From: Nonomuraea polychroma
GTDB lineage: Bacteria; Actinomycetota; Actinomycetes; Streptosporangiales; Streptosporangiaceae
DNA: 64,000 nucleotides
Assembly (NCBI RefSeq): GCF_004011505.1
Contig: NZ_SAUN01000001.1
Span: 11,311,501-11,375,500 of the forward strand
Direction: 5' to 3'
The translations under genes and the position numbers were made by a program. Each line of letters starts with the position of its first letter. Within the stretch, counting starts at the first letter, position 1. The notes under the pieces were generated by a model. It was not told where the DNA came from. It ran no database searches and saw nothing but the letters and a program-made list of their open reading frames with translations. Positions 18,659 to 26,894 of the stretch are shown piece after piece.

Positions 18659-20172
18659 CCGGCGCTCCGCAGATGCCTGATCAGGGAGCTCAACGGCCCC
18701 CGCCCACTGTCCTCGGCAGGCTGGGGCGCGGGGGCGGCCGACAGGCGTTCGACCTCGGCCTTGAGCCGCTCGACCTCGCCCCGCAGCTTCTTGATCTCCG
18801 CTTGCCGCTGCCCCGCCAGCGCCCGCCACTTCGCCGGGTCGCCGGTCAACGGCTCGGCCTCGTCCGCGATCGCGACGTCGTACTCGCTCCCGCTGACCCA
18901 CTCCGACCCGTACATGTCGTCCACCAGGTCATCGGGCCGGCCGTCGAACAGGGCGGCGCGGGAGAACGCGGCCGTGCGCTCCAGGCGGGCGGCCACGACC
19001 CCGTCCTGCCCCTCCGCCAGCGCCACGCTCACCAGCCCGAGGAGGTCCTTGTCGGCATGCCGTACCAGCTTGGCCAGCGAGTCGGCGCCGAGCACCCATC
19101 CGGTGGGGAGGTGCAGCTGGAAGGGGGCGGGAGCGGCGGAGGCCGGTACGCTTTCCGCGAACACGACCCGAGGCTCGTGGGCGTACAGGTTGTGGAGAAG
19201 GCGCAGGTCGAGCAGGGGATCGTCGAGGTTGGCACGGCGTTCACCGGTCAGCTTGCCCCAAGGGCCGACGAGCGTGACGGCGGCGTCCGTCAGGGTCCCG
19301 GCCAGTGCCGAGTCCACGCTCGCCCGCGTCTGCTCGTACGTCGTGGCCGCGACGACCACCCGCACGTACGGCACGAGCCAGTGGCGGCGCGGATGGTTGC
19401 GGAGCCAGCGCAGATCGGGGATCAGATCGCCCAGGAACGACCAGTTGTGCCGGTGCACCTCCTTCTCGCGCTCCATCACGGTGGAAGGCCCGACGTGCCA
19501 CGCCTTGGCCTCGGCGTCAGGGATGAACACGGCCCCGGCCTGCGCGAGCCGGTATCCCAGCTCGGTGTCCTCGGCCATGTTGAGCGCGGTGTCCACACCC
19601 CCGGCCGCGCGCAGCAGGTCGGCGCGCACGGAGCTGGACGCGCCCGTGTGCAGCAGGTACGCGCCGGCCCCGGCGTCCTTGAGCCGCCTCGTCGACTCCA
19701 GCGTCTTCCTCGTGTACTCGGACTGAATGCCTTCCTCGCCCGGCGCCTCCACGAACCGCGTGTCGCCGATCACCACCGCGTAGTCGATGAGGTGGTGCCA
19801 GCGCATGTGCGCCTCGAGATGGTCCTCGGCCAGCAGCATGTCCGAGTCCAGCCAGTGGATCACCGCCCCGGAGGCCGCGAGCTGCCCGGTCTGCCTGGCC
19901 GCGCCGCGCCCCCATCCCTCGGTCACCCGTACGATCCGGGCGCCCGCCACGTCCAGGGGCTCGAGCTCCGGGTCGCTGCCGTCGTCCGCGACGACCACCT
20001 CGACGAGCTCGGCCGGGTACGTCTGCCGCGCCACCGCCGCGACCGTGCCTTCCAGCGCCTCCGCGCAGTTGTAGGCGGGGATGACCACCGAGACGGTCAG
20101 CGACGGCTTCCACGCCCCGATCGCGGGCGGCCGCAGCACGCCGTAGTCGTTGTGCCTGATCCGGCTCGTCAT
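18655..20172 (-). CDS. Family 2 glycosyltransferase with C-terminal coiled coil
   Basis: A 505-aa paralogue of the 14880 and 21945 products. It carries the tag R-H-N-D-Y-G-V-L-R-P-P, the GT-A start V-V-I-P-A-Y at about residues 29-34, A-D-D-G-S near 62-66, the D-S-D motif at 109-111, H-M-R-W-H-H-L, and A-E-D-T-E-L-G-Y-R-L. The C-terminal 90 residues hold a short coiled coil (E-I-K-K-L-R-G-E-V-E-R-L-K-A-E-V-E-R-L) and a Pro-rich tail. ATG at 20172 overlaps the stop of the small membrane protein upstream, and the stop overlaps the next gene, so all four genes of the operon are joined by ATGA. The specific sugar is unknown. Confidence 0.85.
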   Translation of the reverse strand: MTSRIRHNDYGVLRPPAIGAWKPSLTVSVVIPAYNCAEALEGTVAAVARQTYPAELVEVVVADDGSDPELEPLDVAGARIVRVTEGWGRGAARQTGQLAASGAVIHWLDSDMLLAEDHLEAHMRWHHLIDYAVVIGDTRFVEAPGEEGIQSEYTRKTLESTRRLKDAGAGAYLLHTGASSSVRADLLRAAGGVDTALNMAEDTELGYRLAQAGAVFIPDAEAKAWHVGPSTVMEREKEVHRHNWSFLGDLIPDLRWLRNHPRRHWLVPYVRVVVAATTYEQTRASVDSALAGTLTDAAVTLVGPWGKLTGERRANLDDPLLDLRLLHNLYAHEPRVVFAESVPASAAPAPFQLHLPTGWVLGADSLAKLVRHADKDLLGLVSVALAEGQDGVVAARLERTAAFSRAALFDGRPDDLVDDMYGSEWVSGSEYDVAIADEAEPLTGDPAKWRALAGQRQAEIKKLRGEVERLKAEVERLSAAPAPQPAEDSGRGPLSSLIRHLRSAG

Positions 20173-20609
20173 ACCGCGGCGTCCTTGGCCAGCGCGCGAA
20201 CCTCTTCGCGCAGTTCCTCCAGCTCGCGCGCCCGCGCCATGGCGTTCACCCGGTCCTCGCCGAGCGAGGCAAGGATGGCGCCGAGGTCGTCCGCGCGCCG
20301 CGCCGCCGACTCCTCCACGGCCCGTACCAGCAGGTCCAGCCTGGTGTCGAGGCTCTTGAGCGCGGTGGTGGTGCGGGCCAGCTCGGCCTCGTACTTCTTG
20401 AGCCGCAGGTCGATGCGGTGGGCCTTGCCGTCCACGCGCCGCACGATGAGCACGAGGAACGCGAGGGCAGCCAGCGCCACCAGGAACGCCGCCGTGGCCG
20501 CCGCCGCGCCCAGCGTGATGAGGCCGGCGAGGACGAGGACCACGAGCACTGCGGCCACCAGGGCCGAGAGGAGTGCGCCGGTCGCTGCCAGTCGGCGGGG
20601 CGAGAGCAT
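20169..20609 (-). CDS. Small membrane protein with coiled coil, first gene of GT operon
   Basis: A 146-aa protein not recognised as a named family. Two adjacent hydrophobic segments lie at about residues 8-30 and 35-55 (Ala/Leu/Val-rich). They are followed by a basic stretch I-V-R-R-V-D-G-K and a roughly 85-residue amphipathic coiled coil rich in Arg, Glu, Leu and Ala. The layout suggests a membrane anchor exposing a cytoplasmic coil, which could dock the coil-bearing glycosyltransferases encoded downstream. ATG at 20609 was chosen because GAAAGG precedes it by about 8 nt. A GTG at 20633 would add 8 residues but has a poorly spaced ribosome site. The stop overlaps the next start by ATGA. Confidence 0.7.
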   Translation of the reverse strand: MLSPRRLAATGALLSALVAAVLVVLVLAGLITLGAAAATAAFLVALAALAFLVLIVRRVDGKAHRIDLRLKKYEAELARTTTALKSLDTRLDLLVRAVEESAARRADDLGAILASLGEDRVNAMARARELEELREEVRALAKDAAV

Positions 20610-20865
20610 CCGCGCATACCTTTCGTTGATCACGCCTTGTCGGCGCGCATACCTCAGGACAACCGAGGCGTCACGGACATGTCGGGATTATTGACACCTT
20701 AATAAACACCGGCCACTACCGTGCCATAAGTTCCTGGAGGATGACTGAGAATCACAGCCCCAGGACCTGCGATGCCTGTCCTGCCGAAAGTGCACTACGC
20801 GTCTACTGGTCAGTAAAACCGGCGTAAGGTAGGCGCCGATCGATCCAGTGGAGGAGCGCCCATCG
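20610..20865. promoter_or_regulatory. Divergent promoter region of the GT island
   Basis: This roughly 256-bp gap separates the minus-strand four-gene operon from the plus-strand pair and must hold both promoters. Visible candidates on the plus strand are a TTGACA at 20691-20696 in an AT-richer patch, with no matching -10 at 17-18 nt, and a -10-like TAAGGT at 20825-20830 about 35 nt before the 20866 start. An AGGTATGCGCG sequence occurs twice near the minus-strand start. No operator is clear. Confidence 0.4.
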
Positions 20866-21948
20866 ATGTCCGTCACCCCCTATGGCTTCGCGCGCACGCC
20901 GGAGAAGGGGCTGGCCCGCCTGCACTGGGCGGACAACGGCTGGGCGGTCGACGGCCGGCCGCCCGACGTGCCCGCCCTGCGGTCGCTGCGCGGGCTGGAG
21001 ATCGAGTGGCCCGAGGCCGAGGTGCCGGAGCTCGCGCTGGACGGCCTGCTGCGCCTGGCCGCCGCGGGCATCCCGCTGACGGCCCACCGGGCCGTCCCCT
21101 GGATACCGGATGATCTCGCGGCCCTGCTCACCGACCGGGCCTGGCTCGACCACGCCCCCGACGGCACCGCGCGGTGCCTGGCCGACCTGCGGCGCGAGGA
21201 GCACAGCGTCCTCCTGCGCCGCCTGGCCCACCCCACCCCGGCGGCCGAGATCAGCATCGTCATGTCCACCAAACGACCTGGCCTGGTCGGCGCGGCACTG
21301 GCGCAGATGGAGCGGCAGCGCGACGTCGCGGCCGAGGTGCTGCTGGGGCTGCACGGGGTGGCGTTCGACCAGGTGCGCGCGGCGGTCGAGAGCTGCGCGC
21401 TGCCGGTGAAATGGGTGGAGGCGGAGGCCCGCGTGCCGTTCGGCGAGGTGCTCAACCGGGCGGCGGCCCTGGCGAGCGGCGACTACCTGGCCAAATGGGA
21501 CGATGACGACTGGTACGGGCCGCGGCACCTCGCTGACCTGTTCATGGCCCTGACCTACGCGGAGGCCGACGTGGTGGGCACGACGGCCGAGTTCTTCTAC
21601 CTGGAGCCGCTGCGGGCCACGATCAGGCGGACGACGTTCGCCAGCGGAGCGGGCTATCCGAGCGAGGTATGGTCCGATCACGTGGCCGGCGGCACGATCA
21701 TGATGTCTTTGGCAAAATTTCGGGAAATTGGCGGATTTCCCGGGATTTGTCGGGCTGTCGATCTCGAGTTACTGAAGGCGGCCCATCGGGCGGGGGCGCG
21801 CATTTACCGTACTCACGGGCTTGGTTACGTGCTGCGAAGAGGGCTCAGTGACGAGCACACGTGGCGGTTACCGCTGGGCCACTTCCTCAAGGTGGCCGCC
21901 AACCAGTGGCGGGGTTTCCGCCCGAGCCTGCTGATGGAAGCCGCGTGA
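20866..21948 (+). CDS. Glycosyltransferase with DDDDW motif (short paralogue)
   Basis: A 360-aa paralogue of the C-terminal half of the 16547 product. An N-terminal domain of about 120 residues ends in R-R-E-E-H-S-V-L-L-R-R-L. The GT-A domain follows, with I-V-M-S-T-K-R, the metal motif W-D-D-D-D-W-Y-G-P at 211-219, I-Y-R-T-H-G-L-G-Y-V-L-R-R, and the terminal N-Q-W-R-G-F-R-P-S-L-L-M-E. ATG at 20866 is preferred over an upstream in-frame GTG because GGAGGAGC stands 8-9 nt before it. The stretch 21700-21770 within the gene is noticeably poorer in GC than its surroundings. Its stop overlaps the start of the next GT (GTGA), mirroring the pairing of the 16547 and 14880 genes. Confidence 0.82.
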   Translation: MSVTPYGFARTPEKGLARLHWADNGWAVDGRPPDVPALRSLRGLEIEWPEAEVPELALDGLLRLAAAGIPLTAHRAVPWIPDDLAALLTDRAWLDHAPDGTARCLADLRREEHSVLLRRLAHPTPAAEISIVMSTKRPGLVGAALAQMERQRDVAAEVLLGLHGVAFDQVRAAVESCALPVKWVEAEARVPFGEVLNRAAALASGDYLAKWDDDDWYGPRHLADLFMALTYAEADVVGTTAEFFYLEPLRATIRRTTFASGAGYPSEVWSDHVAGGTIMMSLAKFREIGGFPGICRAVDLELLKAAHRAGARIYRTHGLGYVLRRGLSDEHTWRLPLGHFLKVAANQWRGFRPSLLMEAA

Positions 21949-23618
21949 CCCCCCTCAGAGAGGCCGGTCGCCGCCCGAAGCCCTACGGGAAGCGCGTCGC
22001 CCGGGTGCGCGGCAACGACTACCGCGTGCTCCAGCCCTCCGAGCGCTTCACCCCCGAACTGACGGTCAGCGTGGTCATCCCGGCCTACGGCGGGCAGGAC
22101 AAGCTCGACCTGGTGCTGGCCGCGCTGGCCAGGCAGACCTATCCGACAGAGCTCACCGAGGTCATCGTCGTAGACAACGGCAGCACGCCGCCGCTGCGCC
22201 TGCCGGCCGACCGTCCCGCCCGTACCCGGCTGATCGTCTGTACGGAGCCGGGACGCGCCGCCGCGCGCAACGCGGGCCTGGCGGCGGCGACGGGCGATGT
22301 GATCCACTGGCTCGACTCCGACGTCGTGCTCACGCCGGGCGCGATCGAGGCGCACATGCGCTGGCACCACGCCGCGCCATACCTGGTCGTCACCGGCTAC
22401 ATCAGGTTCACCTCCGCGGAGGTGCCCGCGCGACTGCCTGGCGACCTGGAGAAACATTTCGAGCCCGCCGAGCCGCACGCCTGGATCGTGGACCTCGTCG
22501 AGCGCACCAACGGGCTCACCGACAACCCGCAGCGCCCGTTCAGCCTGCACGTGGGCGGCGCGACCTCCGTCAACGCCCGGCTGGTCGCGGCGGCGGGGCC
22601 GATGGACGAGGAGCTGATCCTCGGCCAGGACACCGAGATGGGCTACCGGCTGAGCCAGGCGGGCGCGGTCTTCGTACCGGAGCCCGCGGCGCGCGCCTAC
22701 CACCTCGGGCCCACGATGCGGATGCGCGACAAGCAGCCGATCGACCGGGTGAGCCACGCGTTCGTGGCCGACCGCATCCCGGCCTACCGGTGGTTGCGGG
22801 GGCATCCCGGGCGGCAGTGGAAGGTCCCGTACGTCACGGTCGTGGTGGACGGCACGGCGGGCTATGACGCGGTGCGAGCGACGGTGGACGCCTTGCTGGC
22901 CAGCACCATCCCCGACATTTCCGTACTCCTCCTGGGGCCGTGGGACACCCTCCAGCACGAGCGCCGTGCCCCGCTCCGCGACCCCGCCCTCGACCTGGTG
23001 CTGGTCCACGGCCACTACCGGCACGAGGGCCGGGTACGCCTGTCCGCCGCCGAGGACGTCGACCCGGCCGTGCCTTTCGTGTTGCGGCTGCCGGCCGGCT
23101 GGATTCCCGGCGAGGACAGTCTGGCCCGCCTCCTCGATCTCGCCCGCGACGAGGCCCTGGGCCTGGTGAACGTGCTGCTCGACGAGTCGTCCCAAGCGGT
23201 CGTCGCGGGCCGCCTGGAACGGGTGTCCGCCTTCGCCAGGGCCCGCATCGTGGCCGAGCCGGGGGAGGACCTGGACGACGTGGTGGACGCGGTGTCGGGT
23301 GTGTCCTGGGTCGAGGGCGAGACGTACGGGTTCACCGCCGAGGCGACGTCGCCGGTGGGGCGGCGCAGCGCGTACCGGGTCCGGGTGGAGGCCCAGGCCG
23401 AGGCCGCCCGGCTGGCCAAGGAGACGGAGCGGCTGCGGGAGCAGGTGGCCAAGTGGAAGGAGGAGTCGGGGCGCTGGCGCAAGACTGCCGTGGAGCTCCG
23501 GCGCGAGGTCGGGACACTACGCCGCCGGCTCTCCGCCGCCACCCACACCCAGAAGAACCTCCGCGCCCTGATCTCCTCCACCATGAGACGCGCCCTGGGC
23601 AAGCGCCTCCGCAACTGA
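21945..23618 (+). CDS. Family 2 glycosyltransferase with C-terminal coiled coil
   Basis: A 557-aa paralogue of the 14880 product. After a basic start it carries the tag G-N-D-Y-R-V-L, then V-V-I-P-A-Y at about residues 43-48, V-V-D-N-G-S at 75-80, the D-S-D motif at 124-126, M-R-W-H-H, and G-Q-D-T-E-M-G-Y-R-L. The last 80 residues are a Glu/Arg/Ala coiled coil ending in a basic tail, as in the 14880 product. GTG at 21945 was chosen over a longer frame from 21861 because it overlaps the upstream stop as GTGA and has a GGAAG just before it. With the 20866 gene it forms the second copy of a two-gene GT module. Substrates are unknown. Confidence 0.85.
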   Translation: MTPLREAGRRPKPYGKRVARVRGNDYRVLQPSERFTPELTVSVVIPAYGGQDKLDLVLAALARQTYPTELTEVIVVDNGSTPPLRLPADRPARTRLIVCTEPGRAAARNAGLAAATGDVIHWLDSDVVLTPGAIEAHMRWHHAAPYLVVTGYIRFTSAEVPARLPGDLEKHFEPAEPHAWIVDLVERTNGLTDNPQRPFSLHVGGATSVNARLVAAAGPMDEELILGQDTEMGYRLSQAGAVFVPEPAARAYHLGPTMRMRDKQPIDRVSHAFVADRIPAYRWLRGHPGRQWKVPYVTVVVDGTAGYDAVRATVDALLASTIPDISVLLLGPWDTLQHERRAPLRDPALDLVLVHGHYRHEGRVRLSAAEDVDPAVPFVLRLPAGWIPGEDSLARLLDLARDEALGLVNVLLDESSQAVVAGRLERVSAFARARIVAEPGEDLDDVVDAVSGVSWVEGETYGFTAEATSPVGRRSAYRVRVEAQAEAARLAKETERLREQVAKWKEESGRWRKTAVELRREVGTLRRRLSAATHTQKNLRALISSTMRRALGKRLRN

Positions 23619-24183
23619 CCGCCTCACCGCACCACCGGCCCCCCTCGTCCCGCCTCCCACGCCCATCCGGCCAACTTCGGGCCCTGGCCGCTTCCCCGGC
23701 TCGCGAGCTCGTGGGTTTCCAGAGGAGCTGGCTCCGGACCCGTGCCCCAGGCCTTCGGGCTCTGCGGAGTGCCGCGTCTGGGCCCGGTGCGGTGGAGCGC
23801 CTGCTCTGTGCTGCCCGGGGGTGCGGGCGCCGTGCCCTCCGCGGCAGCGCGGGGGCCCGTCACTCCTGCCTGCCGCGCCGCCCCGCCTGCTGCGCGTGGG
23901 ACGCGTCCGCACCGGGCGCAGAACTCGCAGCCACGGGTGTTGGTCCGGTGGGGCCGGGCCGCCGGTTGCGGCCGTTATGCGGGGCGCATCGGCCCGGTGG
24001 CGGTCGTGGTGGCCATGCCGCGCCCGCTGGCCCGTGCCCCTGGCTGGCGAGGCGGCCAGTGCGCGTCGGCCGTCCGACTGCGGCGGGCGGGGATATCGGC
24101 GGTGGTTCGCGGGCGAAGGGGCAACGGGCCACGGCCAGGGTGGCCAAGCCGGTGGCCGCTGGGCCCGCGAGGTGTTCGGTGGG
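23619..24183. other. 565-bp intergenic region between convergent GT genes, no gene seen
   Basis: This very GC-rich stretch lies between the end of the plus-strand GT pair and the end of the minus-strand GT at 24184. Open frames exist on both strands but give Arg/Pro/Gly/Ala-rich translations with no domain and no ribosome site, so I call no gene. No clear terminator hairpin with a T-tract is seen. It could be the remnant of a decayed gene or a recombination junction. Confidence 0.5.
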
Positions 24184-25656
24184 TCAGTTGGGGCGGAGGG
24201 CGGACTTCAGGCGGTGCAGGAGGGTCTTTTCGGCGGGTTCGACGGGGACCGTCACCGGCGCCGGGATGGTGACCGCGTCCGGCTGTTTGGGGGCGGGCCA
24301 GTAGCGGTCCGGGCCCTCGTGGCGTACCCCGTGGGTGCTGGCGATGACGGCGTCCAGGTCGGCGCCGGGGTCGGCGAGCAACATGGCACGGCCCAACGCC
24401 GACGTGCGCTCCAGACGTGCGGTGCGCCCATCAGGCAGGTCCACGATCAGCACGCCCGCCAGATCCTTCTGGACCGACTCGATCATGCGCTCCAGCGTGA
24501 CCTTGTGCAACGGCACGTCCACCGGCCCGCGGTAGCGGAACGGCGTCGGCGCGGGCGTGGGGGCGGCCTCGTCGATCAGGCGGATGCGTTCGTCGTGCGC
24601 GAACAGGTCACGCATCAGCCGCAGCTCGAAGCACGGATCCGACAACACGGACCGCCGCCCGGGGTCGAGCCGCGACCACGGCCCCACCAGCGTCACCACG
24701 ACGTCCTGGAGCTTGCCGTCCAGCGCCGCCGCCACCGCCTGCCGCACGACCGACTCGGAGGTGTCGGTGACGTCGAGAACGATCTCCACGTACGGCACCA
24801 GCCACCGGCGCCCCCGATCCTTGCGCAGGTCCCTGCGCAGGGGGATCCGGTGCGCCAGGTACGGCTCCACGGCCCGCACGGCACGTTCCCTGTCGCGGTG
24901 TTGCGCGGGCAGCCCCAGATGCACGGCCTGCGCGTCCATGTCGGGCACGAACACGACGCCGTGCATGGCCAGCCGGTAGGAGAACTCGGTGTCCTCGCCC
25001 CGCACCACGGTCGGGTCGAGACCGCCCACGGCGTGGAAGACCTCCCGTGGAAGGGCGAAGGTGGGTCCCGTGCACACGTGGTACGGATTGCGGCTCTTGC
25101 GCAGCCCGTCGGTCTTGGCGATGGTCGCCTCGGTGGAGCTGGACACGGCCTCGTCCAGCGGGAACAGCTCTCCCAGCTGTCCCGCCTGGAACACCTGGCG
25201 CGGCGTGAGCGGCGGCACCTCGACGAACTTCTTCATGCCGATCGTGACGAGATAGTCCGTCACGTGGTGCCAGCGGGCCAGGGCCTCGATGTGCTCGCGG
25301 CAGGCCACCATGTCGGAGTCGAGCCGCTGGATGATCTCGCCGTCGGCGGCCTTGGCGCCGGTGTTGACGGCGTTGGAGATCCCCCACCCGTCCCGCACGG
25401 GAATGACCCGGGTGTTGACCGGCCGGATCTCGGGCAGCCGGATCGGCGGCCGGCTGCCGTCGTCGACGACGAGGACCTCCAGCAGGTGGTCCGGGTACGT
25501 CTGCGCCGCCAGCGCGGCCAGCGTCAGGTCGAGCTTGTCCTGCCCTCCGTGCGCGGGTATCACCACGCTCACGGAAAGGGCGGGCGACCAGGCGCCGAGC
25601 GGTGGCGCTGCCAGTGGTGAATAGTCGTTCTGCCTCAAAGCAGGACGCGCGTTCAT
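24184..25656 (-). CDS. Family 2 glycosyltransferase (stand-alone island gene)
   Basis: A 490-aa GT-A enzyme of the same family as the 14880, 18655 and 21945 products. It shows the tag Q-N-D-Y-S-P-L, then V-V-I-P-A-H at about residues 31-36, V-V-D-D-G-S at 63-68, the D-S-D motif at 113-115, L-A-R-W-H-H and R-G-E-D-T-E-F-S-Y-R-L. Unlike its relatives it lacks the long C-terminal coiled coil and ends in a Pro/Val linker with a short basic tail. The start is ATG at 25656 behind AGGGGGTCACCACC. It is transcribed away from thrC and shares the 155-bp gap with it, marking the right edge of the island. Confidence 0.85.
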   Translation of the reverse strand: MNARPALRQNDYSPLAAPPLGAWSPALSVSVVIPAHGGQDKLDLTLAALAAQTYPDHLLEVLVVDDGSRPPIRLPEIRPVNTRVIPVRDGWGISNAVNTGAKAADGEIIQRLDSDMVACREHIEALARWHHVTDYLVTIGMKKFVEVPPLTPRQVFQAGQLGELFPLDEAVSSSTEATIAKTDGLRKSRNPYHVCTGPTFALPREVFHAVGGLDPTVVRGEDTEFSYRLAMHGVVFVPDMDAQAVHLGLPAQHRDRERAVRAVEPYLAHRIPLRRDLRKDRGRRWLVPYVEIVLDVTDTSESVVRQAVAAALDGKLQDVVVTLVGPWSRLDPGRRSVLSDPCFELRLMRDLFAHDERIRLIDEAAPTPAPTPFRYRGPVDVPLHKVTLERMIESVQKDLAGVLIVDLPDGRTARLERTSALGRAMLLADPGADLDAVIASTHGVRHEGPDRYWPAPKQPDAVTIPAPVTVPVEPAEKTLLHRLKSALRPN

Positions 25657-25775
25657 GGTGGTGACCCCCTGCCGAGACCTTATCGGGAGATGCTGAGAAT
25701 TTCCTCAATAGTGGCCATCTCCAACCGGTACGTCCGACCGGTGGACGCGGATCCGCGCCTGTCGTCAGGACCCCG

Positions 25776-25781
25776 TACACT
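25776..25781 (+). promoter_or_regulatory. Putative -10 element of the thrC promoter
   Basis: TACACT at 25776-25781 places a transcription start near 25788, about 24 nt before the thrC ATG, with AGGTAGGGAG as ribosome site between. No good -35 is visible at 17 nt. A private promoter is expected here because the GT island separates thrC from hom. Confidence 0.45.
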
Positions 25782-25811
25782 CTGGCCCAACACCGCAGGT
25801 AGGGAGTCATC

Positions 25812-26870
25812 ATGAGCAGGTCGTGGCGTGGCCTCATAGAGGAATACCGCGAGCGTCTTCCCGTCACGCCGAAGACGCCTGTCATCACGCTGCTTGAGGG
25901 CGGCACGCCGCTGGTGCCCGCGCACCGTGTCTCGGCGCTGACGGGCTGCGACGTCTACCTGAAGGTCGAGGGAGCCAACCCGACCGGAAGCTTCAAGGAC
26001 CGTGGCATGACCATGGCCATCAGCAAAGCGGTCGAAGAGGGGGCCAAGGCGGTCATCTGCGCCTCGACCGGCAACACCTCCGCCTCGGCGGCGGCCTACG
26101 CTGTTCGCGCAGGGCTGACATGTGCCGTTCTGGTGCCTCGGGGGAAGATCGCCATGGGCAAGCTGGCCCAGGCGCTCGTGCACGGCGCAACGCTGCTGCA
26201 GGTCGAGGGGTCGTTCGACGACTGCCTGGAGATGACGAGGAAGCTGTCGTCCAGCTACCCGATCGCGCTGGTCAACTCAGTCAACCCGTTCCGGCTGCAG
26301 GGGCAGAAGACGGCGGCGTTCGAGATCGTGGACACGCTGGGAGACGCCCCCGACATCCACTGCATCCCGGTGGGCAACGCGGGCAACATCTCCGCCTACT
26401 GGATGGGTTACCAGGAATATTTCGCCGACGGCGTGGCCACCAAGCGGCCCCGCATGTTCGGGTTCCAGGCCAGCGGGGCGGCGCCGATCGTCGAGGGCGC
26501 GCCCGTGGCCCGCCCGCACACGATCGCCACCGCGATCCGCATCGGCAACCCGGCGTCGTGGGGGCTGGCCACGGCGGCCCGCGACGAGTCCGGCGGGGCC
26601 ATCCAGGCGGTGACCGACCGGCAGATCGCGGCCGCGTACAAGCTGCTCGCGCAGGAAGAGGGCGTGTTCGTGGAGCTGGCCTCGGCGGCCAGCGTCGCGG
26701 GGCTGCTGCAGGCGCACGCGCAGGGGCTCGTCGCGCCGGGGCAGCGCATCGTCTGCACGGTCACGGGCAACGGACTCAAGGACCCGGACTGGGCCATCTC
26801 GGGTGCGCCGGCGCCGGTGGTCATCCCGATCGACGTCCACGCCGCCGCGGCGGCGCTCAACCTCGCCTGA
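25812..26870 (+). CDS. thrC: Threonine synthase
   Basis: A 352-aa PLP enzyme converting O-phosphohomoserine to threonine. The PLP lysine is Lys62 in [24 protein letters not shown] and the phosphate cup P-V-G-N-A-G-N-I are also clear. The length and the short N-terminus match the actinobacterial class (M. tuberculosis ThrC is about 360 aa). ATG at 25812 follows a good ribosome site. thrB begins 24 nt after its stop. Upstream is the divergent GT at 24184 rather than hom, so the usual hom-thrC-thrB unit is split. Confidence 0.96.
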   Translation: MSRSWRGLIEEYRERLPVTPKTPVITLLEGGTPLVPAHRVSALTGCDVYLKVEGANPTGSFKDRGMTMAISKAVEEGAKAVICASTGNTSASAAAYAVRAGLTCAVLVPRGKIAMGKLAQALVHGATLLQVEGSFDDCLEMTRKLSSSYPIALVNSVNPFRLQGQKTAAFEIVDTLGDAPDIHCIPVGNAGNISAYWMGYQEYFADGVATKRPRMFGFQASGAAPIVEGAPVARPHTIATAIRIGNPASWGLATAARDESGGAIQAVTDRQIAAAYKLLAQEEGVFVELASAASVAGLLQAHAQGLVAPGQRIVCTVTGNGLKDPDWAISGAPAPVVIPIDVHAAAAALNLA

Positions 26871-26894
26871 CGGGGTCAGCAGGGAGAAGAGTGA

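Noticed and set aside
23742-24272. 176-codon plus-strand frame in the intergenic stretch of the GT island
   Set aside because: Runs into the end of the minus-strand GT gene; Arg/Gly/Pro-rich translation with no motif, not supported as a gene.
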